DNA of 16,915 nucleotides from JAQVSH01 sp964349835 (GTDB taxonomy: Bacteria; Bacteroidota; Bacteroidia; Bacteroidales; UBA4181). Of this stretch, positions 7,301-13,882 are shown piece by piece; the stretch's first letter is position 1, and each line of letters opens with the position of its first letter. A program made the translations under genes and the position numbers. Under the pieces are notes generated by a model. That model made no database searches. It saw nothing but the letters and a program-made list of their open reading frames with translations, and was not told the DNA's origin. The stretch is taken from the NCBI GenBank assembly GCA_964349835.1, contig CAYGID010000048.1:1-16915 (forward strand), in the 5' to 3' direction.

Positions 7301-8057
7301 CACGATTTCTCTTTTCGGGCTTCATGTCACGAAACGCTCTGAGTGGCATCATTAGCATAAAAAAGATGGCAATCAGGTAGAGAAAGGCAGGATACGCGGT
7401 GTTCGCCTTATCGTACCCGGTGCCCGGAGCCAGAACCAGCGAAAAGAGATAATTCTGGCGAGAGTCGAAAATAGGATAACAGTCGTACTGCACGTTACGA
7501 GAAATCTGAACGGTAGAGGGAAGCCCGAAATCGGTAGGAAATTCGTTTTTGAGCAGGTTGTTTTCGATAGGATAAACCCACTTTATGGGTATCAGGCCAA
7601 GAACCGTAATCTTACCGAAAGAGATCTGCCGATTCACGGCCCATACGTTAGCATACTTGTGGAAAGAGGGGTCGGAGGGCAGTTTGGTCAGCCTTGACTC
7701 AACCGGAATCACATGATTATTCCAACAGCAGAGGCTGTCGCCATAATAGACATAAATGGCGAGCGAGGGATCGTCGGTTGTCTGGGTGTCGAGGATATCC
7801 CAAAGCCTGGCCGGGTCGCCAGTCTCCCCTAATATGGGGTCTTTTAAAAAGGCCGACATGAGCCTGTTCAACTCCCTCTCCTTATCGAGATAAATTTTTT
7901 GAAAGGCGGAGGCTTTCTTTTCGGCCCATCCGGGGAAAAGCACCTCAGTCTCCATGGCAAGGCCCAAGAGAAGGGGAGCAAGAGCAAAGAGGAGCCATTT
8001 CAACCCCGAAAGAGGCTTCAGCGAAATAGAGAGCAGAGAATACAAGCGGCTAAACAT
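4317..8057 (-). CDS. Large multi-sensor NtrY-like membrane histidine kinase
   Basis: This 1246-residue protein is a sensor kinase that should autophosphorylate on a histidine and pass the phosphate to a response regulator. The C-terminus has a HAMP-like linker (about 961-1015) and the dimerisation/phosphoacceptor segment QQVAHEIKNPLTPMK, with H1037 as phosphoacceptor. The ATPase domain shows the N box (NLLKNALQA, from 1148), G1 (DNGTG, 1182-1186), F box (near 1195-1202) and G2 (GMGLGLA, from 1206). The HEIKNPLTPMK form is typical of NtrY-type kinases, but no PAS domain is obvious. The N-terminal thousand residues are membrane-rich. Likely segments are near 20-36, a cluster from 222 to 484, 733-755, 771-795 and 941-963. 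Between them lie three probable extracytoplasmic regions (37-221, 485-732, 796-940). The start ATG overlaps the end of rlmH by 8 bp. No response regulator is adjacent, so its partner is unknown. Confidence 0.92.
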   Translation of the reverse strand: MFSRLYSLLSISLKPLSGLKWLLFALAPLLLGLAMETEVLFPGWAEKKASAFQKIYLDKERELNRLMSAFLKDPILGETGDPARLWDILDTQTTDDPSLAIYVYYGDSLCCWNNHVIPVESRLTKLPSDPSFHKYANVWAVNRQISFGKITVLGLIPIKWVYPIENNLLKNEFPTDFGLPSTVQISRNVQYDCYPIFDSRQNYLFSLVLAPGTGYDKANTAYPAFLYLIAIFFMLMMPLRAFRDMKPEKRNRAVLLSVFVLLLVRITMQWFSFPSVFYRLEIFGPEYLAIPHLFPSLGDLFLSFLFLLFGCLYFYSGFSIPTPSSERERSKISLSNLFIAGYILVLLLLFRGMLDITRSIVTNSEFALNSGQLQFISINGVAVYLVIGFYFAAFWLLLDKLFVYCRGLISFSQFLRWFVAFTLLALLFGGSFTKMQASIILPFWIVWVVLMGWIRLARAENYSYATIVFGVALGSMFATLYIWTCAEEKKREERHVLMLDLATERDYIAEYLFTDSIIAGAMRNDTILASKVNRSPVDVVDIRRYILQRYLYDGYWDKYDMQIVVCGPVDTLVVDNLACNCFEFFREEFSSRGSPILGTPFSFLQNRNGQVTYLGWIDFSTGIAYSGRSFFLELTSKFRVSELGYPELLMDSKSPQRSFLSSYSYAKYHQGMLVDRLGDFDYDLKLDSQETLHPGTFVEFRSEGYRHTHYLADPSGPTVIILTDKYLRMYDFLISFSHIFMFYFLVVSLFTFLFRLPFLRSGIVMNFRTKIQFSIVSVVILGLSLIMGGTLTFLIWQHNSKHEEIITDKMQSISLDLGRQLESTAWLDPKRYQEEIRTALVWLANIYFVDVNLYSVDGRLIASSRPEVFQRGLLSSHMNSFIYRRLIRERAYQITTRERIGNLKYLSAYMPLMNDRFEALGILNVPYFTKQESLTREISTLVAAVINLYVLLFLVTVVISVLLSRQITLPLQIIQQQFSRIRLGHANERLEYEQNDEIKGLVSEYNRMVDELAKNVDKLARSERESAWREMAQQVAHEIKNPLTPMKLSIQHLHRAWASDDDRFAVMFPKFSQRLVDQIDQLSDIATAFSQFASIPFVQVEAFKLKEALAEAVDLFSYDPVVIRIEYNDCDDLYVMADRKQMHRLFVNLLKNALQAVPPEREPFIEVEMSHIETSVLVRVTDNGTGIDDDVVDKIFQPNFTTKTSGMGLGLAIVKNIAETAGGKVSFETVRNQGTTFWVELPIYST

Positions 8058-8523
8058 GGTGGTAAGGCTCCCCTTTAATGATGGTCATGGCACGGTATAC
8101 CTGCTCTAATGCAATGACCCGAACCATTTGGTGCGAAAAGGTCATACGCGAAAGCGACAGCTTTGCAACGGCTCGTTCGTAAACATCGGCCGAAAATCCA
8201 TAAGGCCCCCCTATACAAAAGACAAGACTCCGGGTTCCGGCCACCATCTTCGATGAAAGCCATTGGGCAAGCCCTGTTGAGGAGAGCTCCTCTCCGCTTT
8301 CATCCCACAAAACCAGTTCATCAGCGGGGCGAAGCGCGGCAAGAATCTGGATCCCTTCACGCTGCTTCTGCGATACAACATCGACCTTTGTGCCTGTTTT
8401 CACATCGGGAAGCGAGATAATCCGGAATGGCAGATAACGACCGAGCCGTTTGGTATACACAGCGATGGCCTCTTCGAAATAGGATTCGGACGTCTTCCCT
8501 ACCCAGATGAGTGTTACCTTCAT
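8050..8523 (-). CDS. rlmH: 23S rRNA pseudouridine-1915 N3-methyltransferase RlmH
   Basis: RlmH is a SPOUT-class methyltransferase that uses S-adenosylmethionine to methylate pseudouridine 1915 in helix 69 of 23S rRNA on assembled ribosomes. The 157-residue product is of normal family size. It begins MKVTLIWVGKT and has the cofactor-binding knot loop CIGGPYGF at 103-110. It continues with LSLSRMTFSHQMVRVIALEQ (122-141) and ends with the conserved GEPYHH tail (151-156). The ATG is at 8523, and its stop lies within the first codons of the kinase gene (8-bp overlap), which suggests translational coupling. Why an rRNA methylase and a sensor kinase are coupled is not explained by the sequence. Confidence 0.97.
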   Translation of the reverse strand: MKVTLIWVGKTSESYFEEAIAVYTKRLGRYLPFRIISLPDVKTGTKVDVVSQKQREGIQILAALRPADELVLWDESGEELSSTGLAQWLSSKMVAGTRSLVFCIGGPYGFSADVYERAVAKLSLSRMTFSHQMVRVIALEQVYRAMTIIKGEPYHHV

Positions 8524-8578
8524 TTTAATGCTGTAATTTGATCGCTACATTTAGGACCCTTCGCGATAAGATGGAAAC

Positions 8579-8586
8579 CAAACGTA
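8579..8586 (-). promoter_or_regulatory. Candidate -7 element for rlmH-kinase operon
   Basis: The minus strand reads TACGTTTG here, a full match to the Bacteroidetes -7 consensus TAnnTTTG, about 55 bp upstream of the rlmH start. No TTTG is found at the normal distance upstream. The nearest is 12 bp away, too close. A second -7-like match (TATTTTTG) is at 8633-8640. Confidence 0.35.
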
Positions 8587-8672
8587 CAACTTTTTTCGCA
8601 AAGAAGGCCTCTTACAAGCGGTTAGAGAAGAGCAAAAATATGCGACCCGACCTAAAAAGGGGCATTTTGGTA

Positions 8673-8700
8673 TTTGCATGCCCGAATTTTTGTACCTTGC
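8673..8700 (+). promoter_or_regulatory. Possible promoter for the DUF4783-nadC operon
   Basis: TTTG at 8673-8676 precedes TACCTTGC at 8693-8700. The -7 box misses part of the TAnnTTTG consensus and the spacer is only 16 bp, so the match is weak. No better candidate lies between here and the gene start at 8804. It would give a leader of about 100 nt containing the dyad at 8763-8780. Confidence 0.35.
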
Positions 8701-8762
8701 GTTAGCAAAAACATGCATGCCTTTTTTTTGGCGCTTGGTTTGTGGTGCGCTTTTTGCAGGAA

Positions 8763-8780
8763 GATGTGATAGTTCACATC
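8763..8780. promoter_or_regulatory. 18-bp dyad GATGTGATAGTTCACATC upstream of DUF4783-nadC
   Basis: Seven-base arms GATGTGA and TCACATC are perfect inverted repeats around TAGT. The half-sites TGTGA/TCACA are those of CRP-type regulators, but the four-base centre is the spacing of FNR-type sites. The dyad ends 23 bp before the chosen start codon at 8804. As DNA it could be an operator. As RNA it would fold into a short hairpin in the leader. It is probably downstream of the promoter, which would suit repression or an RNA role. Confidence 0.45.
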
Positions 8781-8803
8781 AAAATGAAGTTAAGTCACAT
8801 ATC

Positions 8804-9217
8804 ATGCCTTTCAGAACAGTTGCATTATTTCTCACCGTATCGCTCCTCTTCGGATCTTTGCCCGCCGGCACTCCGCAGGTGGATGAGGTATTAGATACTA
8901 TCCGCACTGCCATTGAAGAGGGAAACGCAAAAGAGCTTGCTGCACAATTTAATACCTCACTGAAACTCGTAATTAAGGAGAAGGAGGGGGTGTATAGCAA
9001 GAATCAGGCAGAACAGATTCTTAAGAGCTTTTTTGATACCAATACCCCGCGAAAGTTCACCATAAAACACTCCGGCGAAAACAAAGAGAAGGGATTCTGT
9101 TTTGCCGTAGGTTCGCTCGAAACCGCGCAGGGACCCTTTCGTATCACACTTTTGCTTCAGAAGCAGGGCGAAACCCTTTTTATCCATCAACTCCGTATCG
9201 AAGAAGACAATGGTTAA
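8804..9217 (+). CDS. Secreted DUF4783 family protein, coupled to nadC
   Basis: The 137-residue product starts with a signal peptide (MPFRTVALFLTVSLLFGSLPAG), so it is probably periplasmic. The mature part begins VDEVLDTIRTAIEEGNAKEL and contains VYSKNQAEQILKSFFDTN and a C-terminal FIHQLRIEED. These segments match the pattern of the Bacteroidetes DUF4783 family, a small alpha/beta fold that I recall as NTF2-like. No catalytic residues can be assigned, and the function is unknown. The frame is open further upstream to 8678, but those residues run through the leader dyad and are not expected to be translated. Its last 8 bp overlap the nadC start (ATGGTTAA), so the two genes are almost certainly co-translated. 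Confidence 0.85.
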   Translation: MPFRTVALFLTVSLLFGSLPAGTPQVDEVLDTIRTAIEEGNAKELAAQFNTSLKLVIKEKEGVYSKNQAEQILKSFFDTNTPRKFTIKHSGENKEKGFCFAVGSLETAQGPFRITLLLQKQGETLFIHQLRIEEDNG

Positions 9218-10061
9218 CGCAACCTACCTCGACAATCTGATACGCCTGGCCTTTCAGGAAGACATTGGCGACGGCGATCACACCTCACTCTCTACCATTC
9301 CTCACCATGCCACCGGAAAAGCACGACTTCTTGTAAAGGAGCCCGGCATCCTCGCTGGGGTTGAAGTGGCTAAAAGTGTATTCCGAATCTTTGATCCCGA
9401 GTTGAAGATGACCCTCTTTTTGGCCGATGGCACATCGATAATCAAAGGCGACGTGGCTTTCGAAGTGGAAGGGAAAGTACTTTCGATTCTTCAGTGTGAG
9501 CGGCTGGTGCTCAATTTCATGCAGCGCCTCAGTGGAATAGCCACACAAACCAAAATCTATGCCGACAGGCTTTCGGGGTTAAAGACTCAAGTGCTCGACA
9601 CCCGAAAAACCACCCCCGGAATGCGGCTACTCGAAAAATGGGCGGTAAAGCTGGGCGGAGGCGAAAATCACCGTATCGGGCTGTACGATATGATTCTGAT
9701 TAAAGACAATCATATCGATTTTGCAGGCGGCATTACGAATGCTGTTCAATCGGCCAGGGCTTATCTGAAAACGCACGGAAAGGCACTCAAAATCGAAGTG
9801 GAGGCACGCAATCTTGAGGATGTAGAAGAAATTTTGGCCATTGGAGGCGTCGACCGCATCATGCTCGACAACTTTGATCTGGCAACCACCCGCAAGGCGG
9901 TTGCACGGATTGGCGGGGCAGCCGAAACAGAGTCATCGGGAGGCATCACCCTCGAGACCCTGAGGGCCTTCGCAGAATGCGGGGTCGATTACATCTCTGT
10001 GGGGGCACTCACCCACCACATTAAAAGTCTTGATTTGAGCCTGAAAGCAGTAGATTTCTAA
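9210..10061 (+). CDS. nadC: Nicotinate-nucleotide pyrophosphorylase (quinolinate phosphoribosyltransferase)
   Basis: NadC converts quinolinate and PRPP to nicotinate mononucleotide, CO2 and pyrophosphate in de novo NAD synthesis. The 283-residue length is normal. Visible family segments are the N-terminal EDIGDGDHTS (17-26), the core ERLVLNFMQRLSGIAT (97-112), the substrate-binding TRKTTPGMR (131-139) and the signature GGGENHRIGLYDMILIKDNH (149-168). The acidic residues of IEVEAR (195-200) and IMLDNF (217-222), and the C-terminal ESSGGI and SVGALTH loops, complete the TIM-like barrel site. The ATG at 9210 overlaps the preceding DUF4783 gene by 8 bp. No nadA or nadB lies in this window, so the rest of the pathway is elsewhere. 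Confidence 0.98.
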   Translation: MVNATYLDNLIRLAFQEDIGDGDHTSLSTIPHHATGKARLLVKEPGILAGVEVAKSVFRIFDPELKMTLFLADGTSIIKGDVAFEVEGKVLSILQCERLVLNFMQRLSGIATQTKIYADRLSGLKTQVLDTRKTTPGMRLLEKWAVKLGGGENHRIGLYDMILIKDNHIDFAGGITNAVQSARAYLKTHGKALKIEVEARNLEDVEEILAIGGVDRIMLDNFDLATTRKAVARIGGAAETESSGGITLETLRAFAECGVDYISVGALTHHIKSLDLSLKAVDF

Positions 10062-10083
10062 CCCTTCTGATGAATCGGAACCC

Positions 10084-10139
10084 AAAAAGAAACGGGGGTA
10101 TTGCAGCTTAAAAACTGCAACACCCCCGTTCGATTTTTT
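10084..10139. terminator. Strong bidirectional terminator between nadC and secDF
   Basis: A 16-bp stem with one mismatch (10091-10106 with 10115-10130) encloses an 8-base loop. A T6 run (10134-10139) follows on the plus strand and an A5 run (10084-10088) precedes it, giving a T-tract on the minus strand. It can thus end transcription of both convergent genes, nadC (stop at 10061) and secDF (stop at 10148). Confidence 0.92.
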
Positions 10140-10147
10140 GGGACAGC

Positions 10148-13100
10148 CTATTTCAGTCTAAGTTTAAGAGACTCTCTCTGCTTTTTAATCTGCATCAGGT
10201 CGAATACGATAGGCGCAGCATTGAAGACAGAGGAGTAGGTGCCGATGATAATACCCACCATCATAGCAAACGAGAAACCGCGGATTACCTCGCCACCCCA
10301 AATAAAGATTACCAGAAGAACCAAAATGGTGGTGAGCGAAGTGTTCATAGTACGACCCAGCGTGCTGTTCATGGCACCGTTAAAGAGATCTTTCGAAGTG
10401 CGCTTGGGATAGAGGGTATTATACTCACGAATACGGTCGTAAATAATCACGGTATCGTTAATGGAGTACCCTATCACTGTAAGTACCGCACCAATGAAGT
10501 TTTGATCAATCTCGAGAGAGAAGGGTACAAACTTATAAAGGATCGAATAGAGCGAAACCAGAACAGCCACATCATGCACAACCGAAATAATGGCGCCCAA
10601 TCCATATTGCCAATTACGGAAGCGAATAAAGATATAGAGGAAAATCCCGACCAGAGAGAGAATCACCGCCAAGATAGCCTTCCGCTGGATATCATCGGCC
10701 ATGGTGGGTCCCACCTTCTGAGAATTCAAAATATTGTCGGCCCGGAACGACTCCAGTGTTGCCCCTTCGGGTAAGAGCGTTTTACATCCCTCGAAAATCT
10801 GCTTCTCTACATCGCGGTCAACCGCCTCGCCTTCGGCATCAATGAGGTAGTCGGTAGTTATTTTAACTTGGTTATTACCACCAAAGGTCTTCACCTCGAC
10901 CGAGCTCTCAGGCAGAAAAGCAGAGAGATTATCGCGCAAATCGGTGGTTTCTACCGTCTGAGGGAAGGCAACCATGTAGGAACGCCCTCCGGAAAAATCG
11001 ATACCCCAGTTAAAACCCTGTACAAAAATGGAGACAATCCCAACCATAATGACTGCAATGGAGACTCCGTACAACCTCTTGCGAACGCCGATAAAATCGA
11101 ATTTCGCATTAAGAAAGATCTTGGCAGTAGCGGGAATCGAGAATTTAGGGGTTTTGCCATTATCGACCATCCAGTCGAAAATCAGACGGGTAACGAAGAT
11201 GGAGCAGAAGAGCGAAGTGATGATACCTAAAACCAAGGTGGTGGCAAATCCTTTGATGGGGCCTACACCCACTGAGAAAAGGATGATACCGGTAAGCAGC
11301 GTGGTTACCTGACCATCGATAATGGCCGAGTATGCATTTGAGTAGCCATCGGCAATGGCAGTTCGAAGGGTTTTACCCGCTCGGAGCTCCTCGCGGATAC
11401 GTTCAAAGATAATTACGTTTGCGTCGTCGGCCATACCAATGGTGAGAACGATACCGGCAATACCCGGAAGGGTAAGTACCACACCCACAGAGGCCATCAC
11501 ACCCATAAGGAAGAACATGTTAACCAACATGGCAATATCGGCCACGATACCTGCCGTGCTATAATAGAATGCCAGATAGATAAGAACTACGGCAATAGCT
11601 CCCAAGAAGGAGATGAATCCGGCTTTCACCGACTCCTTACCTAGTGTGGGGCCCACTACTTCATCCTGAAGTATTTGTGCGCCTGCCGGCATTTTGCCCG
11701 ATTTCAGAATATTGGCAAGGTCGGTGGCTTCGGCTAAAGTGAAGTTGCCGGTAATCTGCGAACTGCCCCCTTTAATCTCTTGATTAACCCTGGGTGCAGA
11801 ATAGACCCGGTCGTCGAGCACAATGGCAACACACTTTTCTACATTATCGCGGGTAATTCGAGCCCAAATCTTCGATCCTTCTGGATTCATCGACATAGAG
11901 ACCTCCGCGTTGCTACCACCCATTTGCGAGTAGTTGGCCGAAGCGTTGGTTACTACACCGCCGTCAAGAGGGGGGCGGCCATCGCGTCCGCTTCTTTTGA
12001 GCGCATGCAGTTCGTAATACGAACCCGTTTTGTCCATGCTATAAGCCTTGGCACTCCATAGGAAGAAGAGATCGCGGGGCAAAAGTGAACGGAGCCTGGG
12101 ATCGTTGAGGTAGGCCGAAACTTGCGCGGTGTCGCGATAGTGAGCCAAACCCACTACCGAACCGGGAATCAGCTGGTCGCCCGATACACTGGGGCTTAGG
12201 ATGGAGAAGAGCGGATAGGACTTCTTGGAATCGGCCACTGCCGCCAGAGAATCGGCCAGCGTGTTACCCGATCCCAACTGCGCCAACAGAGAGGCGGTAT
12301 CGGCAGCAGCCTGCGAGGCGCTGTCGGCCAAAGTAGCAGCCATTTCGGCGGCGGGTGCGGTCTCCGGAGCAGCAGGAGCGGTCGTATCAGCAGGCGCAGC
12401 ACCACTGTTCTGCTGCAGAATCTCGGCCAGTTTAGTGTTCACCTCCACAAAAGAGGGGTAAACTTCGGAATTTTCGTAGGTTTCCCAGAACTGAAGGTTG
12501 GCCGTTCCCTGGAGCAGTTTCCGAACGCGTTCAGGTTCGGTAACACCGGGCATCTCGACCAGGATGCGGCCGGTGCCTTCCAACCGCTGAACATTGGGCG
12601 AAACAACCCCAAAACGGTCGATACGGCTGCGAATGATATTGAAAGAGTTATTAACGGCAATCTCCGATTCGGCTCTCAGAAAATCGAGAACCTCCTTGTT
12701 AGTGGCCGAGAAACTAAGTCGATCTCTCAGGTCGACCGTATTGAAAATAGAAACCAGCTTGGCATTGGGATCAATTTCCTCAAAAGCCTCGCCGAAAAGG
12801 GTGAGAAAATCGGCACGGCTATTGGTTTTCTGACGCTCTTTTGCTTTAGAGATGGCCTGAGTGAAGACCGGGTCGGTACTGTAATTCGAAAGAGCCTTTA
12901 GCACATCGGCTACCTGCACCTCGAGAATCACATTCATACCCCCTTTCAGGTCGAGTCCGAGAATAATCTCGCGATCTACACACTCTTTATAAGTGTACTG
13001 CCTAAGGTAAAAGAAGTTATAAGCAACTTCGGAGCCCATGGAGTCGAGGTAGTTCATCTCCTTTTTGAAATCTCCCTGAGCGTAGGTTTTCGCAGCTTTC

Positions 13101-13195
13101 TCAATCCGCCAGGTTGCTATCGAAAATGACAGCTGGTATAAGCAGACCACTGCCATTAGAAGAGCCAATAACCTGATTGCGCCTTTGTTTTGCAT
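10148..13195 (-). CDS. secDF: Fused protein translocase subunit SecDF
   Basis: SecDF is an inner-membrane RND-like partner of SecYEG that uses the proton gradient to help pull secreted proteins through. The 1015-residue product joins SecD (about 1-685) and SecF (about 700-1015), the usual Bacteroidetes arrangement. The SecD half has a first membrane helix (about 7-28), the DLKGGMNVILEV motif (82-93), a large periplasmic P1 domain, and five more helices starting near 525. It includes the TM4 motif GMADDANVIIFERIREE (587-603). The SecF half has its first helix near 709-725, GIDFSGG (731-737), and the equivalent motif SINDTVIIYDRIREY (911-925). P1 carries an Ala/Pro/Thr/Ser-rich insertion (about 264-325). 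Start ATG at 13195. Confidence 0.98.
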   Translation of the reverse strand: MQNKGAIRLLALLMAVVCLYQLSFSIATWRIEKAAKTYAQGDFKKEMNYLDSMGSEVAYNFFYLRQYTYKECVDREIILGLDLKGGMNVILEVQVADVLKALSNYSTDPVFTQAISKAKERQKTNSRADFLTLFGEAFEEIDPNAKLVSIFNTVDLRDRLSFSATNKEVLDFLRAESEIAVNNSFNIIRSRIDRFGVVSPNVQRLEGTGRILVEMPGVTEPERVRKLLQGTANLQFWETYENSEVYPSFVEVNTKLAEILQQNSGAAPADTTAPAAPETAPAAEMAATLADSASQAAADTASLLAQLGSGNTLADSLAAVADSKKSYPLFSILSPSVSGDQLIPGSVVGLAHYRDTAQVSAYLNDPRLRSLLPRDLFFLWSAKAYSMDKTGSYYELHALKRSGRDGRPPLDGGVVTNASANYSQMGGSNAEVSMSMNPEGSKIWARITRDNVEKCVAIVLDDRVYSAPRVNQEIKGGSSQITGNFTLAEATDLANILKSGKMPAGAQILQDEVVGPTLGKESVKAGFISFLGAIAVVLIYLAFYYSTAGIVADIAMLVNMFFLMGVMASVGVVLTLPGIAGIVLTIGMADDANVIIFERIREELRAGKTLRTAIADGYSNAYSAIIDGQVTTLLTGIILFSVGVGPIKGFATTLVLGIITSLFCSIFVTRLIFDWMVDNGKTPKFSIPATAKIFLNAKFDFIGVRKRLYGVSIAVIMVGIVSIFVQGFNWGIDFSGGRSYMVAFPQTVETTDLRDNLSAFLPESSVEVKTFGGNNQVKITTDYLIDAEGEAVDRDVEKQIFEGCKTLLPEGATLESFRADNILNSQKVGPTMADDIQRKAILAVILSLVGIFLYIFIRFRNWQYGLGAIISVVHDVAVLVSLYSILYKFVPFSLEIDQNFIGAVLTVIGYSINDTVIIYDRIREYNTLYPKRTSKDLFNGAMNSTLGRTMNTSLTTILVLLVIFIWGGEVIRGFSFAMMVGIIIGTYSSVFNAAPIVFDLMQIKKQRESLKLRLK

Positions 13196-13244
13196 TGTCG
13201 TTCTGTATTTACTTGATTATATACTCCATCTCGAAAATAGAGCG

Positions 13245-13252
13245 CAAATATA
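13245..13252 (-). promoter_or_regulatory. Candidate -7 element for secDF
   Basis: The minus strand reads TATATTTG, matching TAnnTTTG, in an AT-rich stretch about 50 bp before the secDF ATG. The nearest TTTG upstream is only 11 bp away, so no normal -33 box is seen. Confidence 0.4.
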
Positions 13253-13307
13253 AAATAATTAATCAAAGGATAAAAACCCCTGTCTAAAATAGAAGCATCC
13301 TTCAAAT

Positions 13308-13769
13308 TTAAGGAACAGCCGAATCCGAAAGCGGTCTTCTGATCTGCGAAAGGGGTACCGAGAAGGTAACGCACCGTTTGCTGTAATCAATTTTGGCCTT
13401 ATGAGCGAGCAGAAAATCGCTGCCAATGAGAGCCGCAATTCTTCGCGAGCTAAAACGGGCATACCAGTCGTTAATACGCGAAAAATCCATCGCGGCTACC
13501 TTCAGATTTTTGATCTCCCAGTTATCAAGAAGCAGTTCGGGAAGGCAACCGAAGGAGATGGGCAGGCTTTCGGCACCAATGCCGGCTGTCTGCAACGTGA
13601 ACTCCTCCGACAAGGGTTCTTCCACGAGATGGCTAAGATCGAAAACCGTTCTCGAAGCCCCTGTATCGATGAGAATATCCTCCAAGCGGCCACCGATAGT
13701 CGCCTTGAGAAAAAGGTGGAAACTACTACTATCGAGCGAAACAATCTCCATGGGGAGCGAAATCCTCAT
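13308..13769 (-). CDS. Small retropepsin-like aspartyl protease
   Basis: The 153-residue product has the single-domain retroviral-type aspartyl protease pattern. The active-site motif ILIDTGASRTVFD has its catalytic Asp at residue 35. The later hydrophobic-hydrophobic-Gly motif ALIGSDFL is near 112-119, followed by KAKIDYSKRCVTFSV. Such single-lobed enzymes act as homodimers, each giving one Asp. No signal peptide or membrane helix is visible, so a cytoplasmic location is likely. Substrates are unknown. The start may be the ATG at 13769 or the one at 13751 (MEIVSLDSS), and nothing decides between them. It lies between the fucosidase and secDF on the same strand, 113 bp from the former and 112 bp from the latter. 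A secDF promoter-like site lies in the second gap. Confidence 0.82.
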   Translation of the reverse strand: MRISLPMEIVSLDSSSFHLFLKATIGGRLEDILIDTGASRTVFDLSHLVEEPLSEEFTLQTAGIGAESLPISFGCLPELLLDNWEIKNLKVAAMDFSRINDWYARFSSRRIAALIGSDFLLAHKAKIDYSKRCVTFSVPLSQIRRPLSDSAVP

Positions 13770-13810
13770 ACGGGGGCGGGTGTCAAAAAGGCCTTGCGGC
13801 GTTGGGATAG

Positions 13811-13851
13811 AAAAAAACCGGACCGCAGGAGTTACCCCGGCCCGGGAGTAA
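13811..13851 (-). terminator. Possible terminator after the fucosidase gene
   Basis: A GC-rich near-palindrome (13832-13851: TTAC-CCCG paired with CGGG-A-GTAA, one bulge) lies downstream of the fucosidase stop. An alternative pairing of CCGG at 13818-13821 with CCGG at 13837-13840 lies directly before a minus-strand T7 run (13811-13817). Either form could end fucosidase transcription before the protease gene. The folds compete and neither is textbook. Confidence 0.35.
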
Positions 13852-13882
13852 AAATAGGGATAGTTTACGAGTGTGCAAAATA

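Noticed and set aside
8678..8803. Upstream extension of the DUF4783 frame by 42 codons
   Set aside because: It would start inside the probable promoter region and hide the signal peptide; the ATG at 8804 gives a clean secretion signal.
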